Shown: in pieces, positions 52,155 through 59,151 of the stretch
Numbering within the stretch: the stretch's first letter is position 1
Layout: each line of letters opens with the position of its first letter
Source: Stieleria maiorica
GTDB taxonomy: Bacteria > Planctomycetota > Planctomycetia > Pirellulales > Pirellulaceae
Direction: 5' to 3'
NCBI RefSeq assembly: GCF_008035925.1
Contig: NZ_CP036264.1
Span: 8,694,428 to 8,758,427, forward strand
DNA length: 64,000 nt
Program-made: the position numbers and the translations under genes
The notes under the pieces: model-generated
Told to the model about the DNA's origin: nothing
Database searches by the model: none
What the model saw: the letters and a program-made list of their open reading frames with translations, nothing else

Positions 52155-52648
52155 TCCACAGAGATAAGATGACTCCTTCGTACTGCGCGGTCTGCGGACG
52201 CTGTTTTCAAAACCAATACTTCCACATTCAGGAAGGCGGACGGCTCGTGCATTTCTCGGACTTTGATGATTCCGCCGCCAAGCGTGGCTATTGCCCCGGC
52301 GTCGTAGGCGCGGCATGGATTTGCGAAGAACACCTTTCGATTGCTCTTGAATGCATTGACTTACCTGTTGAAACCGCAATCGCCGAACTCCGACGACAGA
52401 TTGGTGTGCAAAGATACTCCGTCACAGAAGGACGTGATGAACCTCATCTGTTTATCGACCGTATCGGCCCGAATCGACCAAAAGTATTCGCGATACTCCG
52501 TGCTGCAACACAAATGACACCAACTCAAGCGAAAGAGGCAATTGAACACCTCCCCGTGTTTGTCTCAAAGGGATGGCCCGCAGAATTCATGAATTGGAAA
52601 AAGCAACTCGAAGAATGTGGTGCAACTATGCGAATCGCATGGGATTGA
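52148..52648 (+). CDS. Cys-rich protein with L7/L12-like C-terminal domain in a cassette, 166 aa
   Basis: The N-terminal half has a possible zinc site: Cys-X2-Cys (YCAVCGRCFQ) and Cys...Cys-X2-His (YCPGVVGAAWICEEH). The C-terminal part, about 98-166, reads LFIDRIGPNRPKVFAILRAA, TPTQAKEAIEHLPVFVSKG and LEECGATMRIAWD, the pattern of the ribosomal L7/L12 C-terminal domain (beta, VIK-xxRxxTGLxLKEAK, helix, LxxxGAxxxI). Stand-alone copies of this fold occur in other bacteria with unknown roles. Start is at the attC junction ATG or at the ATG 7 codons on (MTPSYCAVC). Confidence 0.7.
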   Translation: MFVHRDKMTPSYCAVCGRCFQNQYFHIQEGGRLVHFSDFDDSAAKRGYCPGVVGAAWICEEHLSIALECIDLPVETAIAELRRQIGVQRYSVTEGRDEPHLFIDRIGPNRPKVFAILRAATQMTPTQAKEAIEHLPVFVSKGWPAEFMNWKKQLEECGATMRIAWD

Positions 52649-52655
52649 ACCAGGA

Positions 52656-52743
52656 CGAACCATGCGTTGGACGCGGAGCCGCCGATCGCGTCTTTTTTGA
52701 AGTCAACGTTGGTTGGCGGCGGCCCGGTCAACGCCAACGTTCA
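52656..52743 (+). repeat. attC8
   Basis: CGAACCATGCGTTGGACGCG pairs with CCCGGTCAACGCCAACGTTC; inner stem GCCGCCG / CGGCGGC. Crossover GTT 52739-52741. Confidence 0.85.
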
Positions 52744-53220
52744 CGCTGCCAAATCGTGCTCGTACTCAGGCGTCAGCCGGTACTCGTACTCGTACTCGAA
52801 ACAGCCGCAAGCAAACCAACGCCATTCGTCGATGCCGCTGATTGGTGCGCTCGAAGTGCGCCCAACTGAATTCATCAGACCTCCGTTCCCCGGGATTCGC
52901 TACTGATGTCATCGTTCGAATGGTGCGCGGTCGACTCGGCCGAAGAAGTCAAACCGACGCCTGTCGATCGAGTGCGAGCACGAGTACCGCGTTGCTGAGT
53001 ACGAGTACGATCCAAGACAATCCGACGCCCGAATGTCGGCTGCTGATTGGGGCACTGGATTTCCCTTGGCGATTTCGATCAGTTACATTGGCTGTCAGCG
53101 GCGCTGGCACGTGCTGTCGTCGTGGCCGGACGCGCGAACCATCCGTTGCACACGCAGGCACGGAGTCGGCGTCAACCGAAAACACAATGTCGTTCGCCGT
53201 GCCGCGGTGAACGATGGCCG
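52740..53220 (+). mobile_element. ORF-less cassette f (481 bp)
   Basis: Carries a (GTACTC)n stretch, GGTACTCGTACTCGTACTCG at 52780-52800, and an inverse GAGTACGAGTACGATCC near 53000, so a short-word repeat flanks part of the module. Module words present: TTCATCAGACCTCC, CGGTCGACTCGGCCG, TTTCCCTTGGCGATTTCGAT. Confidence 0.7.
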
Positions 53221-53224
53221 TTCA
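53135..53224 (+). repeat. attC9
   Basis: CGAACCATCCGTTGCACACG pairs with GCGGTGAACGATGGCCGTTC; near-copy of attC3. Crossover GTT 53220-53222. Confidence 0.85.
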
Positions 53225-53682
53225 CGCTGCTAACCGACGCCTGGCAGCAACGGCACATCGATTCGTGTCATTCGAGTGATTCGTGGACAAATCTCTTCTG
53301 CGCTGTTCGCATCCTTGTCCAACGCCTGACATCCCGGCTGCGACTGGTACGCTCGAATTGCGCCCAGCGGATTTCGTCAGACCTCTGTTTCCTGAAATTC
53401 GCTCCTGACTTCACGGTTCGATAGGTCCGCGGTCGACTCGGCCGAAGAAGACAAACCGACGCCTGTCAAATGCAACGCTGACAACCGACGCCTGACATGC
53501 CGACTGCTGATTGGAATACTGAATTTCCCTTGGCGATTCCGATCGAGTACATTGGCAACCAGCGATGGTGGCACGGGCTGTCGTCGTGGCCGATCCGCGT
53601 GAACCTAGTGGTGCACCGCAGTCGGCGAGTCGAGTTTGTTTTTGAGTTCCGGTCCATCGCGCCGACGCGGTGACCACCGACG
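53221..53682 (+). mobile_element. ORF-less cassette g (462 bp)
   Basis: Closely related to cassette a over its full length (GATTCGTGTCATTCGAGTGA, CCAACGCCTGACATCCCG, module, ATTTCCCTTGGCGATTCCGA). No coding frame. Confidence 0.75.
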
Positions 53683-53686
53683 TTCG
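53599..53686 (+). repeat. attC10
   Basis: GTGAACCTAGTGGTGCACCG pairs with CGCGGTGACCACCGACGTTC. Crossover GTT 53682-53684. Confidence 0.85.
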
Positions 53687-54113
53687 TAGCGGTAGACGTG
53701 GCTGCGATGGTCCGGCGCCTGTCGTCCGTGCTGCTGACGGGGGCGCTCGAATTTGGCCCACTTGATGTCGTCCAACCTCTGTTGCCTAAGATTCGCTTTT
53801 GATGTCACGGTTTGACGGGTGCGCGGTCGATTCGGCTGACGAAGACTAACCAACGCCTGTCGACTTCGATGCTGACGACCGACGCCTGACGTGCCGACTG
53901 GAGATTGGGACACCGGAATTTCCCGCGGCAATTCACATCGAGTACACTGGCAAGCCGCGACGATGCTTCTACCCGGCGTGCCGACCGACGCCACGAACCC
54001 GGCGATGCACCCCAGCACACTCATTGTTGCGAGACGCAAACTTTTACCCGATTCGGTCATCACGCTCACGCCATCTCAATCGTAAAGGTCCGTGTGCGAG
54101 GTGATCGCTGATG
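53683..54113 (+). repeat. 431-bp ORF-less cassette A', copy 3
   Basis: 431 bp, same length and layout as A but with roughly 30 substitutions and no indel (TTTCCCGCGGCAATTCACAT, GAGTACACTGG, GACGATGCTTCTACCCGG). Contains attC11. Identical to copy 4 as far as compared. Ends GAGGTGATCGCTGATG. Confidence 0.9.
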
Positions 54114-54117
54114 TTAC
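53994..54117 (+). repeat. attC11 (cassette A' type)
   Basis: CGAACCCGGCGATGCACCCC pairs with AGGTGATCGCTGATGTTACC. Crossover GTT 54113-54115; ATG 54111-54113 opens a 4-codon frame (MLPD, stop 54123-54125). Confidence 0.88.
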
Positions 54118-54134
54118 CCGACTGAATTGCATCC

Positions 54135-54821
54135 ATGACGTATCGTGGCACTCAACAGGAATCGCGAAAGCGCTACCTTGCGACTTGCGACGCCGAGGAG
54201 GCGTCGAAATACGACGCATGGGTCAATGCAATGACCTCTGCGGATCACGACGCTTGTGTTGCTGATCTCAATCGCTGCATCGCATTTTTTGACGGCATGA
54301 CTGTTCTCGACGCTGGTAGTGGCACCGGTGCGTTGTGTCTGGCGTTAGTTCGCGTTTCCGGTCTTCGCATCACCGCTCTCGAACCATGCGCAACGATGAG
54401 CAAGTTGCTTGACTCGAAGCCCGACCTGAAGTGCGTGTCGACCGTTCGGGGCTTCTGCGACCACGCGGATGATCAATCGCACTTCGACGCGGGGTCTTTC
54501 GACATGATTGCCTCGCGGCAACTTGCAAATTGCCTATTCGATCCACTTGCCGCATTTCGAAACTGGCATTTTTGGCTCCGCCCGGGTGGTACAGTTGTCG
54601 TGTTGGACGGTCTTTTTGACCGCCATGACTGGTCTGGCAGATGGGACGGCCTTGTGGACACGCTTCCACTCGCTGCTTGCCGAACTACTGCGACTGTTCC
54701 ATACTTGCTCGAACAAATCGGTTTCCGCATCGACTTTGTGGGACTGATGGACCACACGAACGCTTTGCCCTCGACGCGTACGCAGCGTTTCATGGTTGCG
54801 GCTACCAAACCGAACGGGTAA
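54135..54821 (+). CDS. Class I SAM-dependent methyltransferase in a cassette, 228 aa
   Basis: Rossmann methyltransferase: motif I VLDAGSGTGALCLALVRVSG (about 57-76), motif II acidic residue in LRITALEPCATM, motif IV region FDMIASRQLANCLFDPLAAF, and a post-IV LRPGGTVVVLDGLFDRHDW. The methyl acceptor is unknown. The start lies 9 bases after the stop of the mini-frame launched from the A' ATG, so reinitiation is possible. The stop TAA overlaps attC12. Confidence 0.85.
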   Translation: MTYRGTQQESRKRYLATCDAEEASKYDAWVNAMTSADHDACVADLNRCIAFFDGMTVLDAGSGTGALCLALVRVSGLRITALEPCATMSKLLDSKPDLKCVSTVRGFCDHADDQSHFDAGSFDMIASRQLANCLFDPLAAFRNWHFWLRPGGTVVVLDGLFDRHDWSGRWDGLVDTLPLAACRTTATVPYLLEQIGFRIDFVGLMDHTNALPSTRTQRFMVAATKPNG

Positions 54822-54903
54822 CCACCGGTTGCAACGGAGGCCGCGATCCAAGTCCAACGAAGTGGTGAGTCATTCGCGCGGCCCCGCTGAACCCTATCGT
54901 TCG
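54818..54903 (+). repeat. attC12
   Basis: GTAACCACCGGTTGCAACGG pairs with CCCCGCTGAACCCTATCGTT; inner stem GGCCGCG / CGCGCGGCC. Crossover GTT 54899-54901. Confidence 0.85.
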
Positions 54904-54938
54904 CCGACAGGTGTTGACTCAAGCCTTACACGGATGCA

Positions 54939-55247
54939 TTGAACTTGGAACGCAAACGCATCATCTACATTGATGTTGACGACACGCTAATTCGAACGTT
55001 TGGAGCCAAGCAAATTCCGATGACGTCGTGTGTGGAGTATGTCCGCAGAATGCATGCCGATGGACACCAACTTTATTGCTGGAGTCGCGGTGGGGCGGAG
55101 TATTCGCGTGGCGTTGCAGATTCTCTTGGCATTACTGAGTGCTTTTTGGCGTTCCTCCCGAAACCCGAAGTTGTGCTTGACGACCTTGGTGCAGACCTAT
55201 TGGACTACTGCGAGTTCATCCTTCCTTCGAATGCATCGAATCACTGA
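54939..55247 (+). CDS. Minimal HAD-superfamily phosphatase in a cassette, 102 aa
   Basis: HAD motifs: I, YIDVDDTLIRT (nucleophile and acid Asp, residues 10-14 region); II, Ser in LYCWSRGGAEYSRGVADSLG; III, Lys in LPKPEVV; IV, VVLDDLG. So all four motifs fit into 102 residues, with no cap domain. Substrate unknown, likely a small phosphate ester. Start is TTG at 54939 (LNLERKRIIYIDV); an ATG at 54934 is out of frame. 80 bases of non-coding DNA precede attC13. Confidence 0.75.
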   Translation: MNLERKRIIYIDVDDTLIRTFGAKQIPMTSCVEYVRRMHADGHQLYCWSRGGAEYSRGVADSLGITECFLAFLPKPEVVLDDLGADLLDYCEFILPSNASNH

Positions 55248-55326
55248 CGCGCGGATTGAGGGGACGGTATGATTGTCGATAGCTTGTTGACTGAAACGCA
55301 CGCGATGTCTCGGCTCGGAAATGCGG

Positions 55327-55412
55327 CGAACCAGGTGATGAACGGGAGTTGCGGACTCCATCTTTCCTGAGTTCACATCGTCTGGCCGCAACCCCGTTAT
55401 CACTATCGTTCG
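55327..55412 (+). repeat. attC13
   Basis: CGAACCAGGTGATGAACGGG (with AGTTGCGG) pairs with CCGCAACCCCGTTATCACTA (then TCGTTC). Crossover GTT 55408-55410. Confidence 0.85.
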
Positions 55413-55839
55413 TAGCGGTAGACGTGGCTGCGATGGTCCGGCGCCTGTCGTCCGTGCTGCTGACGGGGGCGCTCGAATTTGGCCCACTTGATGTCGTCCA
55501 ACCTCTGTTGCCTAAGATTCGCTTTTGATGTCACGGTTTGACGGGTGCGCGGTCGATTCGGCTGACGAAGACTAACCAACGCCTGTCGACTTCGATGCTG
55601 ACGACCGACGCCTGACGTGCCGACTGGAGATTGGGACACCGGAATTTCCCGCGGCAATTCACATCGAGTACACTGGCAAGCCGCGACGATGCTTCTACCC
55701 GGCGTGCCGACCGACGCCACGAACCCGGCGATGCACCCCAGCACACTCATTGTTGCGAGACGCAAACTTTTACCCGATTCGGTCATCACGCTCACGCCAT
55801 CTCAATCGTAAAGGTCCGTGTGCGAGGTGATCGCTGATG
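55409..55839 (+). repeat. 431-bp ORF-less cassette A', copy 4
   Basis: 431 bp, indistinguishable from copy 3 in the comparison I made. Includes attC14 and ends GAGGTGATCGCTGATG. Confidence 0.9.
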
Positions 55840-55843
55840 TTCG
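55720..55843 (+). repeat. attC14 (cassette A' type)
   Basis: As attC11. Crossover GTT 55839-55841; the ATG 55837-55839 opens an 88-codon frame that is not the gene of this cassette. Confidence 0.88.
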
Positions 55844-55954
55844 TTGGACTTCGTAATCGATTCCAGCGAATGGTACCCGATCGTCCATTGATTTGCTCGT
55901 TGACTTTTGAGTACGGTTTGTGGTGGTCTCGAACCACTCTTCGCGGGGAATGTC

Positions 55955-56626
55955 ATGGATCGATCAGGTTTTCGCTCAATCTCAGTCCCGGGATTTGTTG
56001 CATTCTGTCTTGCCGTGAGCTCGGCAACGGTAGATGCACAAGAAAGCCAGCATTTCGACGATCCTCGCGGTCAGTTGAAGCACGCAAGGGAATTGTTCGA
56101 TAAAGGCAAACACATTGCCGCAATTGATGTTGTAAATGATGTTATTGACCATCATCCATCCGTAGCAGAAGCCTACGCCACTCGCGGCAGTTTGCGACAA
56201 CAAGCCAAGAAACATGAGGAAGCCGTCGAAGACCTCTCGAAAGCAATTTTCCTTGGAATGTCACGTAGCGAGATATACGTGACGAGGGCTATTTCGAAAA
56301 CCGAATTGGGTGATTTTACCGGAGCAATTGCGGATTGTTCAACGGGAATCAACCTTACCAGCGATTCGAGTTTTGCATACGCTATCCGTGGCTTCGTACG
56401 ATTAAGGCAGCACGAGTACAAGCGGGCAACTGCCGATGCGGAGATGGCCATAATACTGGACGACAAGTGCGAGATGGCATATCTGTGTCGGGCAATCTGT
56501 AGACTGAAGGAAGGTGACGATGTCGGTGCGGCTGAGGACTTCCGGAAACACAAAAATCTAGAAACCGAATCTCGTGGTAATGATGGTTACCGAGCATACG
56601 ATGGACAGCCGTTCCCAGCGAAATAG
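55955..56626 (+). CDS. TPR-repeat secreted protein in a cassette, 223 aa
   Basis: Start MDRSGFRSISVPGFVAFCLA with GGGGAA before it; signal peptide cleaved near VDAQ-ES (about residue 28). Then four to five TPR units: GQLKHARELFDKGKHIAAID, AYATRGSLRQQAKKHEEAVE, IYVTRAISKTELGDFTGAIA, SFAYAIRGFVRLRQHEYKRA. It resembles Sel1/TPR periplasmic binding proteins. Its leader from 55840 contains 115 bases without a function that I can see. AT-richer codons than the core genes. Confidence 0.82.
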   Translation: MDRSGFRSISVPGFVAFCLAVSSATVDAQESQHFDDPRGQLKHARELFDKGKHIAAIDVVNDVIDHHPSVAEAYATRGSLRQQAKKHEEAVEDLSKAIFLGMSRSEIYVTRAISKTELGDFTGAIADCSTGINLTSDSSFAYAIRGFVRLRQHEYKRATADAEMAIILDDKCEMAYLCRAICRLKEGDDVGAAEDFRKHKNLETESRGNDGYRAYDGQPFPAK

Positions 56627-56630
56627 CCAA

Positions 56631-56716
56631 CGAACCATGGCATGAACCGAAGACGCGGAGTCAAGTTTTTTGAAGTGGTGAGACGTTCGCCGCGTCTCGG
56701 ATATGCCCGATGTTCG
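56631..56716 (+). repeat. attC15
   Basis: CGAACCATGGCATGAACCGA pairs with CTCGGATATGCCCGATGTTC; inner stem AGACGCGG / CCGCGTCT. Crossover GTT 56712-56714. Confidence 0.85.
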
Positions 56717-57143
56717 CGGCGGTAGACTTGGCTGCGATGGTCCGGCGCCTGTCGTCCATGCTGCTGACGGGTGCGCTCGAATTTGGCCCACTTGATGTCG
56801 TCGAACCTCCGTTTCCTGGGATTCGCTCTTGATGTCACGGTATGACGGGTGCGCGGTCGACTCGGCTGACGAAGACAAACCGACGCCTGACGACTTCAAT
56901 GCTGAAAACCGACGCCTGAAATGCTGACTGGAGATTGGGAGGTTCGAATTTCCCGTGGCGATTCGAATCGAGTACATTGGCAAACCGCGACGATGTTTCA
57001 AGCCGGCGTGCCGACCGGCGCCACGAACCGGGCGATGCACCCCAGCACACTCATTGTTGCGAGACGCAAACTTTTACCCGATTCGGTCATCACGCTCACG
57101 CCATCTCAATCGTAAAGGTCCGTGTGCGAGGTGATCGCTGATG
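56713..57143 (+). repeat. 431-bp ORF-less cassette A, copy 5
   Basis: 431 bp of the A subtype (as copies 1 and 2). Includes attC16 and ends GAGGTGATCGCTGATG. Confidence 0.9.
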
Positions 57144-57147
57144 TTGG
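57024..57147 (+). repeat. attC16 (cassette A type)
   Basis: As attC4. Crossover GTT 57143-57145; the junction ATG opens an 11-codon frame (MLGGASLLMNR). Confidence 0.88.
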
Positions 57148-57460
57148 GCGGCGCGAGTTTGCTGATGAATCGGTAAAGAAATCAACTGGTAACAAACTAA
57201 GGACCTGAATACGTCATGCTGGACCTCCTAAAGCATGTCGATGATTGCGGGGCGACAACGCACCTCAGGTTCAAGCAGGATCGTTGCAGGATTGCAACTC
57301 CGATTAACTCCGCTACATGCGGCGACACCCTCGCGCCGCCCAACAACGCGTTGCAGTGGACGTGCTCGTTGGCCGCGTGGTTGCGAGATGTGCTAGAATC
57401 ACGTTCTAGTGGTGAATCAAAGAGGCTTGGCACTTCGCCGCACGCCACTGAACGCTCCCG
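57144..57460 (+). mobile_element. Short cassette (317 bp) with doubtful ORF
   Basis: A frame of 85 codons (57216-57473, MLDLLKHVDDCGATTHLRFK) runs through the attC and past the crossover, so it is weak as a gene, though reading into attC is not rare in integron cassettes. Otherwise nothing recognisable. Confidence 0.4.
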
Positions 57461-57464
57461 TTAT
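57339..57464 (+). repeat. attC17
   Basis: CCAACAACGCGTTGCAGTGG pairs with CCACTGAACGCTCCCGTTAT; GACGTG / CACGCC extends it. A perfect CTAGAA/TTCTAG hairpin lies at its centre. Crossover GTT 57460-57462. Of the common environmental AACAACGCGTTGCA type. Confidence 0.85.
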
Positions 57465-57487
57465 GCCGCGTAGGTGATGTTCACACC

Positions 57488-57994
57488 GTGCAGACTTCAA
57501 TCCGTGAATTGCTGATTCTTCCGGTCATGGCGATCGCTGCTGTCCCGTGTGTGACAATTGTCGACGCGATCGGGCTCTGCTTTTCGCCGGAGTGGATGAT
57601 AGACGGCACACTTCGCCGAACCTGGATCGAAGCCGGTCTTCCGGTCTCGATCGCGACCGGTCAGATCTCCTTCTTCTCACTGCAGCTACCCGGGATCATT
57701 TTAATGACGGCGCTCGCAGGCGGTGCGTTTTGTATTCGCGCGCGGGTCGCGGACCTTGCGGTCGCAATGCTCTTCATCTCCATCCCATTTGTGGACGCCA
57801 TCGGTTTCGGAATCTCCTACCTGCGGACTCAAGTCGTGACTGCATTGACGATTGGCCTGGTTCTTGTTTTGTACTTCGTGCTTCGTCGCTTCGTTCCGGT
57901 CAAAAATGACCCACCGACCGACTGGCGATTGACTTATGGCTTGCTTGGATCGTTCACCTTGGTATGCAGCATACTGTATGCTGAATGCTCATAA
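57488..57994 (+). CDS. Integral membrane protein in a cassette, 168 aa
   Basis: GTG start (VQTSIRELLILPVM), with TAGGTGAT about 10 bases upstream. Four helices: about 8-30, 60-82 (FSLQLPGIILMTALAGGAFC), 88-106 and 113-133 (VVTALTIGLVLVLYFVLRRF), with a last one at 147-165. No family recognised. Immediately after the stop TAA the group II intron fragment begins, so its own attC is disrupted. Confidence 0.7.
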   Translation: MQTSIRELLILPVMAIAAVPCVTIVDAIGLCFSPEWMIDGTLRRTWIEAGLPVSIATGQISFFSLQLPGIILMTALAGGAFCIRARVADLAVAMLFISIPFVDAIGFGISYLRTQVVTALTIGLVLVLYFVLRRFVPVKNDPPTDWRLTYGLLGSFTLVCSILYAECS

Positions 57995-58002
57995 CATTGC
58001 CG

Positions 58003-58880
58003 ATCGGGATAGGGACCCGGATTGCTCCGGGTTCCCTCCCACACCACCTAGCATGCGGGTCCGCACTAGGCGGTTCGCCGTTTCGGAGCAAGCTCGCTCC
58101 ATCTTTCTTCGAGCGTGAATAAGCCTTGAGACTGCAGCCAGGTGTTCGAAAGAGCTTGGTGAACGCCAGACGTCGTCGAGAGACGCCATGGACCCTTGCC
58201 CGAGTGGGCCGGAGGGTAGGATTCTTCGTGTGGCACGCCAAGAGCTTGCAACTTCTTCAATCGGGTGCGTGGTAAGCGCCAATTGCTCCAGTAACACGCT
58301 CGGACGCGTCGCCGCAGCCACTTGTCCAGGGTGAGCGTAAAACTCTTGCGTTGTTCTAAGACGAAGTAATCGATCCAACCCCGAAGGTACAGACGAAGTT
58401 CACGAAACCGCTGACGCATCGAGATGCCGCGGTTGCGGGTCAAAATCTCTTTTGCCCGTTGCTTGAACTTCTTGAGACTCTTCGGGCTCACTCGGATCTG
58501 GCCGCCGAAACCGTGGAATTGGTAGCCGAGGAATTCGACACCGGCGGTTCGGCAGATGCAACTTTTGTCGCGGTTGACGACCAGCTTAAGGGTCCCAGTG
58601 AGGTAACGTTCCACCGAGTCAAAGACCCGCCGGGCCGCGCGTTCCGATCGTACGAAGATCAGAAAATCGTCGGCGTAGCGAACAAGACGGAGGCCCCGTT
58701 GTTCGAGAACCTTGTGAAAATCATCCAACAGAATGTTGGCCAACAAGGGAGACAACGGGCCGCCTTGCATCGTGCCTTCGGTGGAAGGTTGGAGGATGCC
58801 ATCGACCATCACGCCCGCGCGCAGGTAGCGGCCGATCAGCTTCAGCAGTACACGGTCGTGGACCTTACGAGACATCCGCC
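58003..58880 (-). mobile_element. 5'-truncated group II intron
   Basis: On the minus strand, downstream of the maturase stop, a domain V-like segment GAACCGCCTAGTGCGGACCC... CTAGGTGGTGTGGGAGGG is followed by a short domain VI-like hairpin (AACCCGG/CCGGGTC) and the intron end TATCCCGAT at about 58003. The 5' ribozyme domains and the GTGCG start are not found. Opposite in direction to the cassettes, as is usual for introns that enter attC sites. Confidence 0.75.
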
Positions 58881-58900
58881 CCGCCTTTCGGGCAAGCCCT
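58066..58900 (-). pseudogene. ltrA: Group II intron reverse transcriptase/maturase, truncated
   Basis: The remaining part starts within RT block 3-4 (RKVHDRVLLKLIGRYLRAGV, GTMQGGPLSPLLANILLDDF), has the catalytic YADDFLIFVRSERAARR, then the thumb/X domain (LGYQFHGFGGQIRVSPKSLK, LRGWIDYFVLEQRKSF) and a C-terminal DNA-binding-like tail (SNWRLPRTRLKKLQALGV). About 130-150 N-terminal residues (RT blocks 0-2) are missing; the frame upstream of about 58880 is unrelated sequence. Not functional. Confidence 0.85.
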
Positions 58901-59116
58901 ACTCGCGGGTACATGTCTGAGATCTCCCCAAATAAGGGGCTCCCGCAAGCGGGAGCATCGTGATCTATCCCTGCCCAAGCTCCTGATTTACCTACGCTAA
59001 GCAATTCTTTTGGGCATCCGCCGGGCTTCCGGTTCGGCTTCGCGGTCAGCAGCCCGCTGGAACGCCTTGGGTCGCTCTGCGACAGGCCTGGAGTCGTCAT
59101 TTTTGACAATGAAAAA

Positions 59117-59151
59117 TCGTTCGCCGCGACTGGGTGAACGGCGGATGTTCA
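59117..59151 (+). repeat. attC18, right half only
   Basis: TCGTTCGCCGCGACTGGGTG, then AACGGCGGATGTTCAC, matches the right arm of attC3/attC9. The left arm next to the membrane-protein gene (ATAACATTG at 57991) is cut short by the intron. Crossover GTT 59147-59149. Confidence 0.65.

Noticed and set aside
55837-56103. 88-codon frame started by the junction ATG of cassette A' copy 4
   Set aside because: It overlaps the start of the TPR gene in another frame and has no protein-like features; the TPR gene has its own signal peptide and SD site.
49390-57040. Long minus-strand open frames through the ORF-less cassettes (e.g. 49823-50458, 50253-50468, 51553-52047, 53605-54069, 56558-57040)
   Set aside because: Several frames on both strands stay open because the copies have no indels and the DNA is GC-rich. 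Between subtypes A and A' most changes alter residues in every frame, cassettes f and k break the frame, and no start with an SD site is present.
58880-59116. N-terminal part of the intron maturase upstream of the RT fragment
   Set aside because: The open frame continues but no RT block 0-2 motif can be found; it contains a GCTCCCGC/GCGGGAGC hairpin and looks like unrelated DNA joined by deletion.
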